Below, piece by piece: positions 24,130 to 35,384 of a stretch of 64,000 nucleotides of DNA. Source of the stretch: Pampus argenteus (Eukaryota > Chordata > Actinopteri > Scombriformes > Stromateidae); assembly GCA_036937835.1 (NCBI GenBank), contig CM072864.1, forward strand, positions 4,961,001-5,025,000, given 5' to 3'. The notes under the pieces are model-generated. The model saw nothing but the letters and a program-made list of their open reading frames with translations. It had not been told where the DNA came from and made no database searches. The position numbers were made by a program, and so were the translations under genes. The first letter of the stretch is position 1; the number at the start of each line of letters is the position of its first letter.

Positions 24130-24285
24130 TATTAATATTCTAATATTAATTTTCTGAGATACTTAATTTAGGGTTTTCATTAGTTGTGAAATGAATGTAT
24201 ACATTATACAAGTTTCACTTTTTGAATGGAATTATTGAAATAAATCAACTTTTTCATGATATTCTAATTTTATGACCAGCACCCG
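24130..24285 (+). mobile_element. dispersed repeat terminus, second copy
   Basis: The sequence contains ATTTTCTGAGATACTTAATT, TTTTCATTAGTTGTGAAATG, ATGTATACATTATACAAGTT and CTTTTTCATGATATTCTAAT, and ends ATTTTATGACCAGCACCCGT. Its 5' half matches 19510-19630 on the other side of lrif1. I recognise it as the 3' part of a common teleost interspersed element. Confidence 0.65.
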
Positions 24286-24470
24286 TACTTCCACTCCACT
24301 CCATTTCCTGCCCAATACAATCCCCACAGTGAAACATGGTGGTGGCTGCATCATGCTACGGGGGTGTTTTTCAGCTGCAGGGACAGGACGACTGGTTGCA
24401 ACTGAAGGAAAGATGAATGCGGCCAAGTACAGAGATAACCTACAAAAACCTTATGAATATTCCTAAATAT
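24286..24470 (+). mobile_element. Tc1/mariner transposase fragment
   Basis: A short open frame reads PTVKHGGGCIMLRGCFSAAG, followed by a glycine-rich and lysine-rich stretch typical of the middle of Tc1-family transposases (VKHGGG-xxM-x-GCFSA-GTG-L). The rest of the transposase, including most of the catalytic domain and both inverted repeats, is missing. It abuts the repeat ending at 24285. Confidence 0.85.
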
Positions 24471-24779
24471 CTTACATTACCATCATTACATTTGATACAT
24501 GTGATATGGCACCATCTGCTGGGCACTTCGTGCTATTGCATTTATATGTATTTAATAAATCTGAGAATCTGATGAAGTGGTGTTACTCACAGGCACATTT
24601 CATTCTGCTTCATCACTGCAGGTCGATCAAGAGACTAGGATGTTATGTAATCTTGCCAGCAACAAATACATATTTAACCATTTAAACGTTTTTTGCAGTC
24701 AGGCTTGTATTTACACAACTTTAAAAAAAAAAAAAAAAAAGCAAGTGTTTCAGCGGAAATATCGCGATAAGCTTACAGG

Positions 24780-25019
24780 TCTATATCTGCGGACTCGCGG
24801 TATCTATACGACACGCCCACTGGGTTTGAGCGAGTCAGCAGAGCGCTGCTGGGGGCAGAGGGGCGTGTCGTGTAGAGCGGTGGGCGTGTCGTGTAGGACT
24901 CCAAGCCTTCAGATAGAGAGTCTCTCTGCTAGCTACAATGCTATAAGCTTCAAACTGTCTCTACCGGCGGTGAAGGAGAGTCAGGGGCTTTAAAAGTTGG
25001 CTTCCAACATTTCATTAAG
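24780..25019 (+). promoter_or_regulatory. promoter and non-coding first exon of the lrif1-like gene
   Basis: A CpG-rich patch in AT-rich surroundings. It contains CACGCCCAC near 24813 and two direct copies of GGGCGTGTCGTGTAG at about 24863 and 24887. The first is inverted relative to the other two, so the patch is partly self-complementary. These are GC/CACCC (Sp/KLF-type) motifs. A good donor AAG|GTATGA at 25019 could end a non-coding exon that splices to the acceptor CCAAAG before 25948. This is inferred from composition and splice signals. Confidence 0.45.
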
Positions 25020-25959
25020 GTATGAACAACAGTAGGCCTGTAGACTCTAGTTAAGCAGGATTAACTGTTCTTATTGAACGCTTGTTAGCTAAACGGAAAC
25101 TGAAACCATACTTGAGTTTCGTTGTTAGTTTAAAGTCAACTCCATCATACACGTCACATTTTGTGTCTACAATGTTTTATTTGTGACATGCGATGTTGTT
25201 AATGACGTCGAAAACGTGATTAGAAACGAAGGGATATAGCATTCAAGCTACTTATGCTAGCTACGTTACGTTAACGAGGAGGCTGTCGATAATGGAAAAC
25301 GGACACAAAGAACAAGAAGGCTTTTATTCACCTGTTTCAGTTTCTGTATAGAGGAACATAAGCGTCCTATATTTATTTATTTATTATTATTATTTAACAG
25401 ATTGTTATCTTAGCGGAAGTGTGGTGGCTCGACGTGTTTCATTCAGGTAAACAACAGTCTTCAGGGCTGTGCGGACATTGTTTGTTTATTAATCCCACTG
25501 GGTGCAGTTTGTTTGTACACAAACACTGTAACATACTAAACAATAATGCAATATATACAGCAATATATATAAAGCACATCTGTTAATAGTAGGACTGAGT
25601 AATCAATGTTTTCTATCAAATGAAACAGAAATGGTTAATAGAATAACATTCATTCATTTTCTGTAGATCAATCAATCAATTCATTGACTAATTGTTACTG
25701 ATGACGTCACTCTACTCAGGTGTGCTGTAACCTGGCGTATCCATGAGCCGGTTGAACTTTGAAATGTAGCATGAAACATTATTAAAATTTCACAATAAAT
25801 GAACAATGATATGATTAATATGGCAGCACCCCGGGCTGTATGTCGACGTCATCTAAATATGTTGTTATTCCTAAACAATCACGGTTAACACAACAGTCAA
25901 AACTAGTAAGTACTGTTTAACTGATTGACTCTTTGTGTGTCCAAAGGGATATACAGAGC

Positions 25960-27444
25960 ATGGATCTTCTTGGAGTGGAAATCCACATCCCAGTGGAGGC
26001 TGAGGTGAAAAACATCCCCGTGTGGAGTTTACCAAACTCAGTGCTGAGAAGAATAGGCCTGCCTTTGCCTGCATCTGAGGGCCCCAAGGCTCTTCCGGAC
26101 CCCCCAGAAGGCATATGGATTAGTCCAACAGTCATACGGAGGAAAGGCCAGAACCAGGCCTCCCACACAGGAAACATGTCCTCACTGCTGTACAGAGAGT
26201 TCCGGGCTGCACAGGGTCCCCTCCAAATGTCTTTCGTCTCCTCCAACTGCACGGCGTATAAATTGCTGCAGGACATCATGCCTGGGAAGAAAGTCTCACA
26301 CACATCTCATACCTCCCTCTTACCTCACGGCACGGCGTTGAAAACCCAGCAAGATGCTATTGTCATCTACCGTGGACGCATTTACCTGATCGTCCGGAAC
26401 CCCAAACGAAGCCGGAGTCAACAAGAGACACACGAACCACAGGCGGCCCCGTCCTCCCTTCATTCGACAGCAGTTGTGTCATCTGATAGCCAGGAGAAGG
26501 TACTGGTGGTTACTTTAGCATCACTCTGTAAGTCTGCAGGGGTTATTTTTGTCCCGACCAACCGACATTGCTGTGCATCTAGAGCACATGAAATATCGAA
26601 GTCTGATACGCAGCCTGGAGCATCACAGTGTTGGTCTTTCTTGTTGTTCAGGAAGACCTTGTGCTCGGTAATTTATCTTGTCTGTTTTCTTGTTGCATCG
26701 GCAGGTTTTCCATGAACCTGCAGACAAAGAACTACAAAGGAAGAGATGTCGTGGTGTCACTTTTGCCCAAATCCCCTTAAAACAGGATATCCTCACCAAA
26801 ACAAATAGCCACTCCACCACAGAGATGCTGCACAAAGATCAGGTCAGTATAATAATACCAATAACTGTAAAGACTGTGATAGAATTATACAGTGAAATGT
26901 AAAATAAGAGATCTAAAGTCATGCACTGATGAAAACATTGTGTTTGTATCTGACATTTAGGAGGAAATACAGAAGAATCTTTTTAATTTTGTTCAAATTC
27001 TTGATTCAGTTACATCAGACAAATACTAATATTGCATAAAGCTCTCTCTTCTTGTTTTTGCATTTCCTGCAGGCGCTGCTAAATGACAATAAGCCAAACA
27101 ACAAGGGTGCTAGAAGAAAGCGTCCTGCTCGCTTTCAGGCTCCAGTGGACCAGGAAGAGGTGGCCAACAATGACGCCGACGAACGTGAGACACAAGTCCC
27201 GGACAGTCACGAAGCTGAGAGTAGCGATCAAAGCAACAGTATGGACAGTAATATGCAAGTAGACTATCAGAATGGCAACCGCAGCTGGAGCAGGAGGGAT
27301 CCTCAGAGTGCAGCTTCCGCCTGTACATCAGCACAGCAGGCGTGTGACTTCAAGGAGCTGGAACAAAAGGAGAAGATCGCTCGATTGAAGGCCAAACTTA
27401 GACAGGTAGAAGCTAATCTCCACAACAAGCACGGAGCAAAATGA
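25960..27444 (+). CDS. LRIF1-like protein (tandem divergent paralogue)
   Basis: Three coding exons, 25960-26499, 26705-26842 and 27073-27444, all phase 0, give 349 residues. Three blocks match lrif1 next door in the same order. First, LLGVEIHIPVEAEVKNIPVW with SLPNSVLRRIGLPLP, against lrif1 QYLQIPSNAQVRTVPVSQLP; this is followed by GIWISPTVI against VVYVSPVMT. Second, QQDAIVIYRGRIYLIVRNPK against HDALVMCNGKVFFVAKK. Third, a C-terminal coiled coil EKIARLKAKLRQVEANLHNK against RIKRLKELLKEKEATLEMM. Between the second and third blocks are basic nuclear-signal-like stretches (ARRKRPAR). The N-terminal VGADGKN block of lrif1 is absent. The ATG is the first good one after an acceptor at 25947. The product is probably nuclear; any role in heterochromatin is inferred only from the homology. 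An AATAAA lies at about 28111. Confidence 0.77.
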
Positions 27445-29294
27445 CAGCGCAGTCAGTGATGAAGCACGATGCCGGCGCCACGCTACAGGAGAACTGACCG
27501 GGTTGTGGGTGACTGTTGAACAGACTGAACAGATTATCAGCCCAGTTTACAGACATAATCTTAACGTTACCGACTGGATTGGAAACATGTTTGAAATCCC
27601 GTAGTGTGAAAGGAACAGCGACGGCATGACGAGCAAAAACTGCTTTTTCTTTTCATTGGAAAACTGCGTCATCTTAGATCAGTTTCTGTGAGATCTCTTT
27701 AATATAAACACAGAGTGTCCTGCGTCTTCACCGGATCATCTGGTGTGTGCGTCCTTATGAATAATTTAAATAATAAAATATGGTCTGGTGTCCTGAAAAA
27801 TAACCATCTTATTAAAGGGCATTTTGACTGTTTCGTGAAGCCAAATGATGATGGTGATTATTTTTTTCTTCACAATATTAATTTGTTGCTCCGTCTGTCT
27901 GTTCTGTTATTTATGGATTTTCAGGGTAACCTGGTGTTATGTGGCGTGTCGTAACAACCGAATCAAGGATCTGAGGATGTTGTATAATCTGTACAGATTG
28001 TGAAGCCTGCCGAAAACAAAACAAGAAAACGTTTTTGTTTAAAAGAGATAAGTCATTATCAAGGACGTAGATTTGGTTTTATTTTTGTTTCCTTTATGTG
28101 GGACGATCAAAATAAATAGTTATGTAAGTGCAGTTGCTATGTCTCTTTTTACTTCATATGCACACGTGCACACACACACACACACACAGACCCTGACTCT
28201 GCAAAAAGTCTACTTGGTTGAAATAATTTTCCTCTGATATTGAGCACCTGTTTTCAGCTTCTTTTTTAAATATATGTACCTGAGACTAAAAATTAATAAT
28301 TAAAATTAACATATGATACAATTTCACAATACGTGTTATAAGAAATGTATTTTTTTTTTCAATTGAAGCAACTGTCTGCTGCACATCATATTCAAAGCTC
28401 TGCTGAGGTTCTGGATCGGTGTGCTTCTTTCAGTTTGTTGATTAGGTTTTCTACAGCAATCATTTAAAAAACATATATTTGGATTATTCTTCATTCAGCT
28501 CCTGTACATGACGTCCCCAGCTCACCTGTGTGTGTGTGTGTCTGCTGCTGGCAGTAAAATGATGCCTGACATTCACAAACAAATCAGTTTAACTTGCATG
28601 TAAAGGATGTTTATGTCTTAATGGCGTATAAAATACTCACTCACTTGATTTACTCATGGAAATGTGATGGCATTAATACATTTAAAATATAATATAAATA
28701 AAAACTTCCCACATGGTTTAATTTCAATAAATGTTCAAATGATCCAATATTTCACCAAAAAACAAAGATTAGAGAAAAAGTCCAAAAGACTGAAAACAGA
28801 TTTGTGTGTCAGAACTTTGTTTTTTCTTCTTTCCTCCCATTAATCATCTCACAACCCCTCAGATTTATCTGGTACTTTAACTACATCGAGATCACAATAC
28901 TTATGTACTACATAAGTATTGTACCTCTCAGTATAACTCGATACAGCTCAACAGCAGCACAAACTACGGCCTCCAAAGTAAGCATAAAGTTAAAATCAAC
29001 AGCACAAGCTAACCATTAGAACATTCATGAGTGCATGTTTTTTCCCATATCGTGATGATTATTGTGTGACAAACATAGTAGGAACACATCAGAACAAGTT
29101 CATCTCCTCTGACGGCATGCGGAATCATCTGATATGAGTACAGGATGAGATCTGATGTAGAAACAGTGTGAGGAGTGGAGGGAGGAAACCCTCCCCCCTC
29201 CTCCCCCCCTCATCTCCCCCCTCCTCCGCCCTTCTCTCTCCTGCTGTCTGACTATAAGACTGCAGGTCTGTTGAAGTCTGTCCACACAGACAGG
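27445..29294. other. lrif1-like 3' UTR and igf3 upstream region
   Basis: The 3' UTR of the lrif1-like gene probably ends after the AATAAA at about 28111, and a CA run follows at 28163-28188. At 28874-28922 lies a reversed copy of the unit found in the 2172-2624 minisatellite, ending in a perfect 14-bp-arm palindrome. Near igf3 there is a pyrimidine tract (29188-29240) and a TATA-like TATAAG at 29253, 42 bases before the igf3 ATG. If used, it would leave a very short leader. Confidence 0.5.
28894..28922. repeat. perfect palindrome, 14-bp arms
   Basis: ACAATACTTATGTA and TACATAAGTATTGT are separated by one base. The left arm is part of a reverse-oriented copy of the 47-bp unit at 2172-2624 (TTTAACTACATCGAGATCAC precedes it). 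The right arm is the same sequence in the other orientation, as if two units meet head to head. Confidence 0.9.
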
Positions 29295-32200
29295 ATGCAC
29301 TCCTCACGCTGCCTTTCTGCAAGACCATTGACGCTGAAGGTAAGGTTCAGTCTGGCAGGCTTCACATATTTTAAAAAATATATGATTGTTTAACATGTAG
29401 AAAAACAATTTTAATAACCAGACACACCGATTTGCTTCTCTGAGCAGTGCTGCAGTGCAGGCAGTTGGACATAATATAGACATTGTACCAATATATCAGT
29501 ATATCAGTTAGTTTATAGTAACTTAACCAGTTGGATTCTCCAGTGAGAAAACTGTCTGCTTTTATTTTACAGGTCTTATATTTTCCAGACAGGAGCTGTA
29601 AATTCACAGAAAGATCGGGAGATGATGATATATACATTGGTACTGATTATAGGAAAAAATGAGAAAACATGAAATATGTCTACAGACGAACACACAGTTT
29701 AATGCACATAGCAAATAAAATGTCCAAAATTAGTAATTATTAATCAATATATTTACTCAGGTTTAAATAGAACTGTTCATTGAAGGAAATTCCTCTGCTC
29801 ACAACGTTTCAGCTAATTGTTTTCAGCTATTGATCAAAATACAAAATTATTATTATTATAATGTTTTAAAAAAAATCACATTTTGAATAAAATAACTGTC
29901 AATTTAACCAGGTTGCAGTCTCCCAGTCCAACCTCGTCCATACAAAGAAATGTTTCTGTATTGTACAATTCTTTTTTTTTTTTTTTTTCATATTTTCTGC
30001 AATCAATATCTCCCTCCACAAAGACACTGTTTCAAAGCCCAGAAATATTTTTGTTATTTATGTTTTTCTGAAGAAATTTGACACAGCTGAGTGTGTCTTA
30101 GTGTGTCAAAAAAAAATTTTTTCTTTCTATCTATTTGAAGCAAAATTGAGCAAATTATGTCCGTCAATCAGGATTAAAAACCCCAAAGTCCCTGAAACAA
30201 TACAGAAGACGTGACCTTAGTGACCTCAATGGCAGCTAATCAAAAGCCCTTTAATAAAACCTTGGTCTTGGTATACAGTAAAGCGATATTGGATATTAAT
30301 AATAATTGTGACGTCACAGTGAGATGACTATGTTACGAGCCTTGTGTGTTTACCTTTATCTTCTTCATCCTCAGGTGTTGTGTGCCTGGATCTGTATATT
30401 GTACTCCACCATGTGCCTGGCAGGCTGGCCACTCGCCTCAGAAGCAGCCAGACTCCGCTGTGGCTCTGACCTCCTCAGTGACCTCATATTTGTGTGCGGC
30501 GATCGTGGGATCTATTTAGGTAAGTCTATCTCCACGTTATCCTTATCAAATAACTTTCCAAGAACCATGAAGTGGGTAACAACATCGTTAGGATTCATCC
30601 TCTGGGGACCAGCAGTGTAACTGATATTAAAGCCTTTTCTTAAAGAGCTTCAAAACCAACTTTACTTTATCGATAGCAAGGCTTCCCTTCGTCGTGTGCA
30701 CGTCTGTTTATTTGCATGAATAGCCCGTTGTAGCTCCTATACAGCCAAGTGTTATCAAGGTTATTTCACCCTGTGTGCTCATAATTACACTTGCACAGAT
30801 GTATAACACAGATAGAGTCACGGTCGCCGTGTCAGATGGACACACACTGCAGTAACTCTCTGTAAGTTATCAGCTCGGCAACAACAAAAATGTGTCCTGT
30901 TCACTTATTTACATTAAGACTAGCCACAACACTACTGCTGCTCTACGCTGGTTCTCAGCAGCACGCCTCGTGCAAAATAACAGCTTATGATTCCACTGTT
31001 TTACACAATAGTGGCTCATCTTCAGGAGATCAGCTGTTTCATTGTAGCATGTTGTCTAAATTTTGACTAAAGAGGTTTATTTTTATTAGAATCGCTCCTA
31101 TTTCATACTGGGAATTACCCACAGGCCCTTTCACCTGATTACTTTTCCCCTGTTCTGACCAAGGCCACCTCATCCATCTGGTATCAGAGTGGTAGCAATC
31201 CACCAAAACGGCATTGTGCTCACCAGAACACCGTGCCTTGGTGTGTGTGATAGCTAAAACGCTCGTTATCTGAGACCAGCTCGGCTTTTTTATGGTAATA
31301 ACGAACGAAAAGTGCTGGAAAGGAGAAACGGTCCACAGCATACATTTCACATTTCACGTGATGGTGTGCAGCGGTGGAAGAAGTATTCAGATTCTTTACT
31401 GAAGTAAAAGTACATATACAGCAATTTTTATGAAAAGGTCCATGGCATGAAAAATCAGCATCAGTGTTAGTTTGTCTTATTGATCATAAGACATAGATCA
31501 TTCATGCTCCCCAAAGGATGAATCCTTTTTTTAATGCCGTGATGATGCGTTGAACAGTCAAAAAGATTTCTTTTATCTGCCCTGTGCAGGTAAAGGTACG
31601 TGGTCTGGGTACGGTGCTCGGCCCAGAGGGAAGGGGATAGTGGACAAATGCTGCCGGTCAGCTGGCTGTGAACTGCATCATCTAGAGATGTACTGTGCTA
31701 AACCGAAGAGCCAGCAGCACACAACGGCTTACCCGACCATGACCACTGCACAGCATACCACTGCACACACGGACACGGTAAGAGCTCCAGATTAGCAGTT
31801 TGACAGAGCAGTGTGTTAACTCAAGGTCGACTTACTGGCTTCTACAGGAGTGTTAAATCATATTTTATAGTCTTTGTCAGCAATTGGAGTTTTATCCAGT
31901 TAGATATCACATGTATGGAGGTAAGGAAAAGTTCAATAGTTTGACATTATGGATATATTTGACTTTCTAGTGTCAGGGGGGGATGGGGAAGTGCACTGCG
32001 GAGCCTTGGATTCATGACCTCAGTGTTCCAGTCCTGGTTGAAAGCTCTGGAAATAAAAGCTATTTAGTGGACCTTGAGTTAAGAATATTTTGTCTGACGT
32101 GTCAGAAAAATATGTATGTATACACAGGTGATGCACAGATTTGAAATGCCACTCCGCCTGCCCACTATATGACAAAATGTGGAGAAAGAAAAAAACAAAA

Positions 32201-32580
32201 CAATGCAACATAAAGTTGATGTCAGTGTTTAATCACAGCTAATCAGTGCATGACTTACACAGCACCAAGGTTACCTGCTGCAGCCAAACCACAAGTCCTT
32301 GAATCATCTCTCTTTTTTTTTTATTATCTTTTTTTTATTCTTTTTTTTTTTTTTGTTCTTGCAGGAACAGCAGTTCCAAGCAGTATTTCACAAGAGACTT
32401 TTAGAACACTTGGGGGCACCTGGCAGTCCAAAGAGAGAAGCTTATAAAAAGAAAATGCAGCCTTCACGCCGACAGAAAAACAATCTTTCAACATCACGCA
32501 GAAAGATGAACTCACAGCACACGACCAGCAGGCCTTCTTCAACCTTCAGGACTCCCCCTCAGAGAACCACCCCCTTCTAA
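29295..32580 (+). CDS. igf3: insulin-like growth factor 3 (teleost gonadal IGF)
   Basis: Four coding exons, 29295-29339, 30375-30519, 31590-31777 and 32365-32580, join in phase to 197 residues, as expected for fish IGF3. The leader ends in a hydrophobic signal segment (VLCAWICILYSTMCLAGWPL). The B domain is RLRCGSDLLSDLIFVCGDRG, with the typical LxFVCGDRG. A short C domain follows (YGARPRGK), then the A domain GIVDKCCRSAGC with ELHHLEMYC. The six IGF cysteines are present. The A domain has four residues between CC and the next C, where IGF1, IGF2 and insulin have three. The E domain is long, rich in Thr, Ser, Arg and Lys, and ends STFRTPPQRTTPF. IGF3 is secreted and acts in teleost gonads on spermatogonia and follicle growth. 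Exons match the IGF layout, with the B domain split from the rest by intron 2. Confidence 0.92.
31366..31440. mobile_element. dispersed repeat fragment in igf3 intron 2
   Basis: GCAGCGGTGGAAGAAGTATT then CAGATTCTTTACTGAAGTAA and AAGTACATATACAGC is the end of a very common teleost interspersed repeat, recognised from its start AGCGGTGGAAGAAGTATTCAG. Only the terminus is clear. Confidence 0.6.
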
Positions 32581-33289
32581 AAAAAAAAAGAAGAAGCTGA
32601 ATACATCCAGTAACTGAACTGGACCCAGCGTGTTTATGAACTGGACTTGACTGCTGCTGTTTGTTGTGATATGAAATTCTCTACTAAGTAGGGGCCCTAT
32701 TCACAGAGGCCTGATAATCACATGGAAGCACCAGGATAACACCAGATTCGGAGGGAGTCAAGAGGGTTGCCAGGTGACTCAATGGCAGCCATATTGGATG
32801 CTCTGAGCTTTAGACAATAGACGTCACCGCCGGGGTCGTTTCTGTGACTCAGTGCTGGTGACATTGAACAATCTTTGGCGTACTGTGTGGAATAATGTTT
32901 GTTTAGCAGAAAAATTAATTTGATCACATGACATGACACAAATTGGGCTAAGGCTAAGGCTTAGTTTTGAGTAAATTAGCATTAAATTAGCAAGTGTAAG
33001 TTTCACTTTGGTGCTTTATTTTACTTATAAACTCTTTGTGTTACTACTATATGTAAAGCAACATTATTGGGTTTTTTTTCACCTTTACGGTGAAAAGTTC
33101 TCGTGATGAACTTTTCAGCAAACAGCTGCTTATTTACACATTCAGCAGACATGTAGCAATGATTAGCATTTTATTTGCTAGTTCTGTTTTTATTTTTTGG
33201 TCTTTAGATGCTAAAATGTTCCACTATGTTCACCAGCTAGCTGCTAACGTCGCCTGCTGTTTGGGCAGGGAGTGTACAGTGTACAGGGT
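32581..33289. other. igf3 3' UTR and spacer
   Basis: It begins with an A-rich run directly after the igf3 stop. The part at about 32690-32840 (including CAATGGCAGCCATATTGGAT) resembles interspersed repeat material. No gene was recognised. Confidence 0.35.
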
Positions 33290-33570
33290 TCACAATTTCT
33301 CAAATTAAAAATAATCAGGTGTGCAAAATGAACATTGAAATTGTTTTTTTGTTGTTGTTGTTGTTGTTGTTGTAATCATTCCTTGTGTTTTTTATATTAG
33401 CACAACGAGGGAATTTGATGCTAAACAGAGTGTAAATGTGTCAGACGTCCGCTTGATATGACTAATTCAGATCTTTTAATATGAACAGGAGGAATGATTG
33501 CTGTTCATATGGACACCTGGCTGTTGTTTTTAAAGACATATCTGAAAAACTGTGAACCCGTCCTTTAAAT
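33290..33570. mobile_element. MITE copy, fairly complete
   Basis: It starts CACAATTTCTCAAATTAAAA and ends ACTGTGAACCCGTCCTTTAA. The ends are roughly inverted relative to each other (CACAATTT-like against AACTGTG-like). It contains AACAGGAGGAATGATTGCTG and TATGGACACCTGGCTGTTGT, which are shared with other copies in the window. A TTG run lies inside at 33344-33374. Confidence 0.7.
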
Positions 33571-35092
33571 TCATGTGTGTGTATGGGGGGCGGGGCTACT
33601 TAGACATGATTCATTTTTCGAGAGAGAGCTAATCATTATGTCACTGAGGTTTTAGCTTGTTAGCCACAACAGTAGCTAATAATAGTATACGATTAGCTAA
33701 CGACAATGTCTTCTATCTAATTAACATATTTTTTATATATATATAAGTTTCTGACACGTGTACTTATTTTGTGTGATAAATTTGTGTACATATTGAACAG
33801 ATCTAACAGAAATGTAATTTTTAATTTTTTTTAGTAATGATTATTAGTTTTCATCTGTCTCTAAATGGCATCCAGTATGTCTATTTCAAATGTGTTTATA
33901 TGTAACCAGTAACGTCACGCTTCAGTAGTCACCGTTCATGTATGAATATATGTTTGTGTAGAATATTTTGAAAGCACTTATTATTTATTTCACTTTGACT
34001 ATATATATTGTATGACCATCTTCCCTCTGCGTGTTGTCCGCGGAGTTGTTTGGAATTTTTGTAACATTTTATAACGATACAATGTTTAACACAACTTGAC
34101 CTTTTTGTTTTGTCGTTCGGTGCAACGATAAAGAGCAAACTCGTATTTTACTTTGACATTAATAAAGTTATCATCTTTTTTTCCAAGACTTCTGAAGGTC
34201 AGCCTGATAAAAACACACAACACAACTTACTCACAATTACACAATTGAAAAGTGTCAGTTTTCGTGGAGGGGAAGAGTATTGTGTCGTGTCGAGGATGTA
34301 GTTGCATGTTCACCTGTACATCTGGATGGGTTGAAAGTAATGACAATACAGTCTATCGATTAATAAATATTGGAAGAAAATACAAACAGTGTTGGACAAG
34401 AATATTTTACATAAAACTAAAGATCTCCTTCAGGCTTGTATTCAGACTAATACTGTACTTGGAACAATAATATCTATTTGATATTGGGTTATAGCCACAA
34501 AAAAAAGTATATTTACCTCGTTAAAATCATGATAATAATATCTCCTCCTTCTCCCTCGTTAAAAATTCCAGGATCTATAAAAATGCAATTTAATTTTTTT
34601 GTGTATGTATATGTGGAAAATGTTGTTTGACTAAAATCTATGCATTTTCACATACTTTTGGACCATTACAATATTTATTTATTTTTTAAAACAACACACA
34701 CACACTGTGTGCCATAAAAATAATAATCACAAAATATTGCTGAATCAAGGTATAGGAAAAGGGGTTTGCATATTCAGGCTGTAGCCACTAACTAGCTATA
34801 ACAGTTATTATTTTCTATGATATATTTTATCCTTACTCTAATCGATCCAGTTCTTTATCAATACAGTTCTTACTAAAGAATTGGGTTTTTTTTTACTATT
34901 ATTCTTTTAATATCGATTCATATTTAAAATATGACAAAATATTGTTTCTTGTTGTTTACATCAGCAAAGTCACTATATAAACTCAATAATATCACAGGGG
35001 AACGATATCAGTAAAATGAATAATATTCCCAACAACAAAATACTGAGTGAAGTTTAGAAAGAATGAAGAACACAGACAACGACATCGGTCAT
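33571..35092. other. AT-rich spacer, nothing recognised
   Basis: Long AT-rich stretch with short TA runs, such as 33732-33746. No exon, RNA gene or repeat family could be supported. Confidence 0.4.
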
Positions 35093-35112
35093 TCCTCCTG
35101 TCCTCCTCCTCA

Positions 35113-35144
<32 letters not shown>

Positions 35145-35213
35145 CTCCTCCACCTCCTCTTCCTCCTCTTCCTCCTCCACCTCCTCCTCCACCTCCTCCT
35201 GTCCTCCTCCTCA

Positions 35214-35257
<44 letters not shown>

Positions 35258-35384
35258 TTCCTCCTCCACCTCCTCCTCCACCTCCTTCTCCTCCTCTTCT
35301 ACCTCCTCCTCCTCATCTTCCTCCTCCACCTCCTTCTCCTCCTCTTCTACCACCTCCCCCTCCTCTTCCTCCTCCTCCCTCTGC
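35093..35384 (+). repeat. CCT/TTC polypyrimidine tract, 290 bp
   Basis: Nearly uninterrupted (TCC)n with TTC and ACC variants; the minus strand is all purine (GGA/GAA). A block of about 90 bp containing CACCTCCTCC and TCCTGTCCTCCTCCTCATCC is duplicated inside. Long open frames on both strands, encoding poly-Ser, poly-Pro, poly-Leu or poly-Glu, are artefacts of the repeat. Confidence 0.95.
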
